From Caprimulgus europaeus (taxonomy: Eukaryota; Chordata; Aves; Caprimulgiformes; Caprimulgidae): a stretch of 64,000 nt of DNA. Made by a program: the position numbers and the translations under genes. The notes beneath the pieces were generated by a model. It searched no databases. It had not been told where the DNA came from and was given only the letters and a program-made list of their open reading frames with translations. Every line of letters begins with the position of its first letter. The first letter of the stretch is position 1. Below are positions 61,201 to 64,000 of the stretch, piece after piece. The stretch covers positions 24,944,015-25,008,014 of the forward strand of contig OU015528.1 of assembly GCA_907165065.1 (NCBI GenBank), read 5' to 3'.

Positions 61201-64000
61201 ACAGACAGTGTTAGTACCTGACCCTAGCTCTACTTTCCTTTACCACTTTCAAGCTTATGAGACTCAGAACGACTCGCTGCTAAAATTTCTGTAGTCATAT
61301 CATTAATAGTTTTATATCACTGGAATTTGGATTAAAATATACATCACTTACATTGAGTCCAGAAGTTCACTTTCTATACCAAGATTTTAATATTTAAATA
61401 ATCTATGGTTTCTAGAATAAAAAGTTAGATTTTTCAATTGGATTTATTTAGTTCAAGAAATAAGTGAAGAGTCAGAGTAGAATGTTTTTAAGTACTGCAC
61501 TTACACTTTGATATTTAATACACAGAAAAGAATTACAGGTTTGCCTAGGAAAGGAATTAACATTGCAGGATATCTTTGAAGGAATACTTCAGAAGGCATC
61601 TAACTACTAGTATTCTGTGTGACTTTTCCACCCCACATTCTAGCTTTTTGAGGATTGTGATTTTACAAAGTGTGGGGCCTAGAATAGGGATCCATATTTC
61701 TTTCCCAGTCACAGTGACTGTTATTCTGCTATCCTTGGAGTAGATACTTCAAATTTGCATGATTGAAACTCAGAAGATAAGCTAGATTTACAAGTTATGA
61801 TTTCTTGTAACATCACAGTTTCCTTGATTTATTTAATATTTTGAGATTAATCTATTTATTCCATCAGGATTTTTTTTTTTTCTCCCAGATTACAAAAAGT
61901 CAAGGTGGTGAATACCCTACCTTGTCAATGCTCACTTTGTCATTAGCTACTCTAATACTAAGCACAGTCTAGATACTCAGTTTCCATTAGCTGCTTCCAC
62001 AACTCCTTGCTCCATATACTTCTGCCATTGAAGAAGGAACAGAGGGAGCTGATATCTACGGCAGCTATTACAACTTTTAACCATTAATGCTATAACCATA
62101 ATTCCTCTAGATTTCTTGCTTGGCTTATTTAGAAAAAAAAAAAGGTATCTGGAAGTTTAGTTTTTGTTTTTAATTACTCTTTCCCTATCTTACCAATTCA
62201 CTTCCTCATGGCCTTATTTTCATATACATCAGACAGTATTTCTAATAGTAAACAGCTTGGTGATGTTACAGCACCACAATGTTGTACACAGCAACTGATT
62301 TTACCCACTATAAGCAAACTTATATGATTTTTTGTGCTTGTGTCACTCAAATTTGTGTATCTAGGGGGCTGGGTCAAAGCTGCTAAACTTGTAGTGAACA
62401 GTAAGCATTGTAAAGTTGCAGCTTGTCAGAGCATCCTTTTTAGAAGTTATGGAAGGGATCATGAAAATGACTGTAGAGAAAATAAGAGACTGGAAGTGAC
62501 TTACAAGAAGAAGGACAAAATAAAATAACATAACAGAGTATGAATAAAATTCAGTAGTCCCATAACAAAACTCAATGCCACAAACATTTTAATTTCAGAT
62601 TTATGTTTTAATATAAACTTGAAGTACCCCTTATAAGATGTTGAATCATTTCTAATTAATGTTCTCCAGGTTAATTTTTACCACTAATTTCAGTAAGAAG
62701 TTGTCTGACAAAAAACTGCAGCATTAAGCCTCTGATCTTAGTAGAATTATAATTAAATCAGCCCTTATTAGTCATAACATTCATTCTATTTACAGTAAAT
62801 CTATAGTAAGAATTTGGCTCTTGTCCAGTAACATATCAACAATTAGTAAAACCACTGTTTTTTGTTTTTTTTTTAGTTGGTCTGAAATAAAATACAGTAG
62901 ACAAAGATCAGACTGCACCATGATCCTGGGAGCCTTGCAGAAGACCTTGTATTCAAGGAATTAGTGACCTCGAACAGGCCATGTATACTCTATTGAATCT
63001 TGTACATAGAGCTTAAGAAACTTCTGTTATTTACACAATCTGCAATTATAATATCTTTGGTAAACTGTATGTGGATGAAGCAGTTGGTTGCAGGGATTCT
63101 GACCAGGAGGCAACTGTACATTGTGCTGTGTTGCGCTGTGACAAGTGCCCTTCAGGCTACCTTGTGTTGCATGAATCCTTGTCCACATGATAAGCTCAGC
63201 CAGCTCGCTGAAAAGGAGAAGTCCAAAAGCAGCTCCCACCTGACACCAGTGTTTATGTCACCTGTGTGGCCTTGCCTTAGTAGCAGTGCAGAAAGAAGTT
63301 CTCACTGGACAACACTTTTCTTTGACAGCAGAAATTATTAATAGAGACATTTTCTTGTAAGAAAATAATTTAATAGCCAAATAGCCAAAAAGGAGGAACT
63401 ATCCTCCACGGTCAATTTTGCCGTAAGAAGGTCCATGTGGGGTCCATCAGATGCTGCATGAAAGCAGGGTTCCTGGAATCTGAAGGAATATAAAATTTAA
63501 TTATCTATATTACTATTTTTATTCTACCTTATTACAACAACTATTTTATGAAGCCATTTGTTGGGTTTTTTCTCATTCAGATCCAGAAAGAATCCTCCAC
63601 AAATCTCTCTCTCCCCTTCTCACTCCCCATCCCAGTGCAGAACAACCTTCAAATAAATAAAAACATGCATGAAAAAAGAGTTTGATGTACTCAAAGTGAT
63701 CCAAACATAATAGAGTATAAATGTTACTGTTACTGCTAACAAGGAAAGACAGGAGTAAAGAGGTATTTAAATACAGTGTTTATCAACTGGTTAAGGGATC
63801 AGGAGCACAAGTGGTGTTCTCTATCCTTCCAGTTGCAGAGAATGATGAGGGAAGAAACAAGAAGAGCCAGCACATTGATATCTGGCTCTGGTGCCACCAG
63901 CAGAATTTTGGGTTTTTTTTCATCATGGGTTGATTTACATGACACCAGGTCTGCTGGCAACAGATAGGGTACACTTGTCTCAAAGGAGGAAAAGGATATT
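55293..64000. other. unique non-coding sequence
   Basis: AT-rich with A-runs at 55641-55653, 57999-58036 and 62132-62143, and T-runs at 55974-55989 and 61868-61880. An open frame at 63000-63341 (plus, 113 codons) lies in slightly GC-richer sequence but shows no domain. A short direct repeat of GAATTCCCAAAGA lies at 57204 and 57225. No gene or transposon supported. Confidence 0.45.
60023..60071 (+). repeat. 31-bp direct duplication
   Basis: TTCTACTATATATAAACT at 60023-60040 recurs at 60054-60071, separated by ATACTATATACTA. Confidence 0.9.

Noticed and set aside
63000-63341. 113-codon plus-strand frame
   Set aside because: No recognised domain, no promoter or splice context; the opposite strand is also open over 63027-63239.
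1-64000. CRISPR array, bacterial operon, tRNA or rRNA genes
   Set aside because: No regularly spaced repeats with unique spacers, no rRNA or tRNA signatures. The repeat content is that of a bird nuclear genome.

Overview
The window looks like a gene-poor, AT-rich stretch of a bird chromosome. The evidence is the interspersed repeats. There are about a dozen CR1 LINE pieces, several ending in the characteristic ATTCTGTG/ATTCTATG-type 3' tails. There are also six solo LTRs of endogenous retroviruses in families I recognise as avian. No multi-exon protein gene, tRNA, rRNA or CRISPR array could be supported, and nothing here is bacterial. Almost all longer open frames are CR1 reverse-transcriptase remnants, LTR sequence or microsatellite read-through.

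Layout. 1-1227 is unique sequence. 1233-4797 is a nest of mobile elements. A plus-strand LTR with a perfect 5-bp target duplication (GAGAA) was split by a minus-strand relative (1412-3327, flanked by GATAA). That inner LTR was hit by a CR1 (1855-2380) and by a short alpharetrovirus-like LTR (2531-2962, minus). The outer LTR separately received another CR1 (4111-4610). Further CR1 pieces lie at 5988-6569 and 10230-10586; the second is an inverted pol fragment abutting a sense 3' tail. 11556-11804 is a pure (GAAAA)n array of 49 full units. 12117-12772 and 14379-15012 are two sister solo LTRs on the minus strand with different perfect 5-bp target duplications, so they are independent insertions and not the two ends of one provirus.

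15018-24885 is mostly unique sequence with CR1 reverse-transcriptase fragments at 20430-20990 (minus) and 23290-23785 (plus), a CR1 tip at 22883-22975, and a CR1 3' end at 24284-24885. 24886-38640 is largely unique DNA. It holds a dispersed ~90-bp repeat pair (26755/29110), possible conserved non-coding blocks, one unrecognised open frame (29480-29851, minus), a 50-bp tandem duplication (30503-30602) and a CA/TA microsatellite. 38640-54727 contains three more CR1 pieces and one candidate spliced exon. 54733-55287 is another degraded solo LTR. The rest, to 64000, is unique sequence with A-rich runs.

How it fits together: no pathway or operon can be read from this window. It records repeated retrotransposition into an intergenic or long-intronic region. 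The best-supported results are the LTR boundaries, fixed by target-site duplications, and the resulting order of insertions. Conserved elements and exons are suggested only by appearance and would need alignment or RNA data. No new biological system was found. Family assignments come from recognition, not from a database search.
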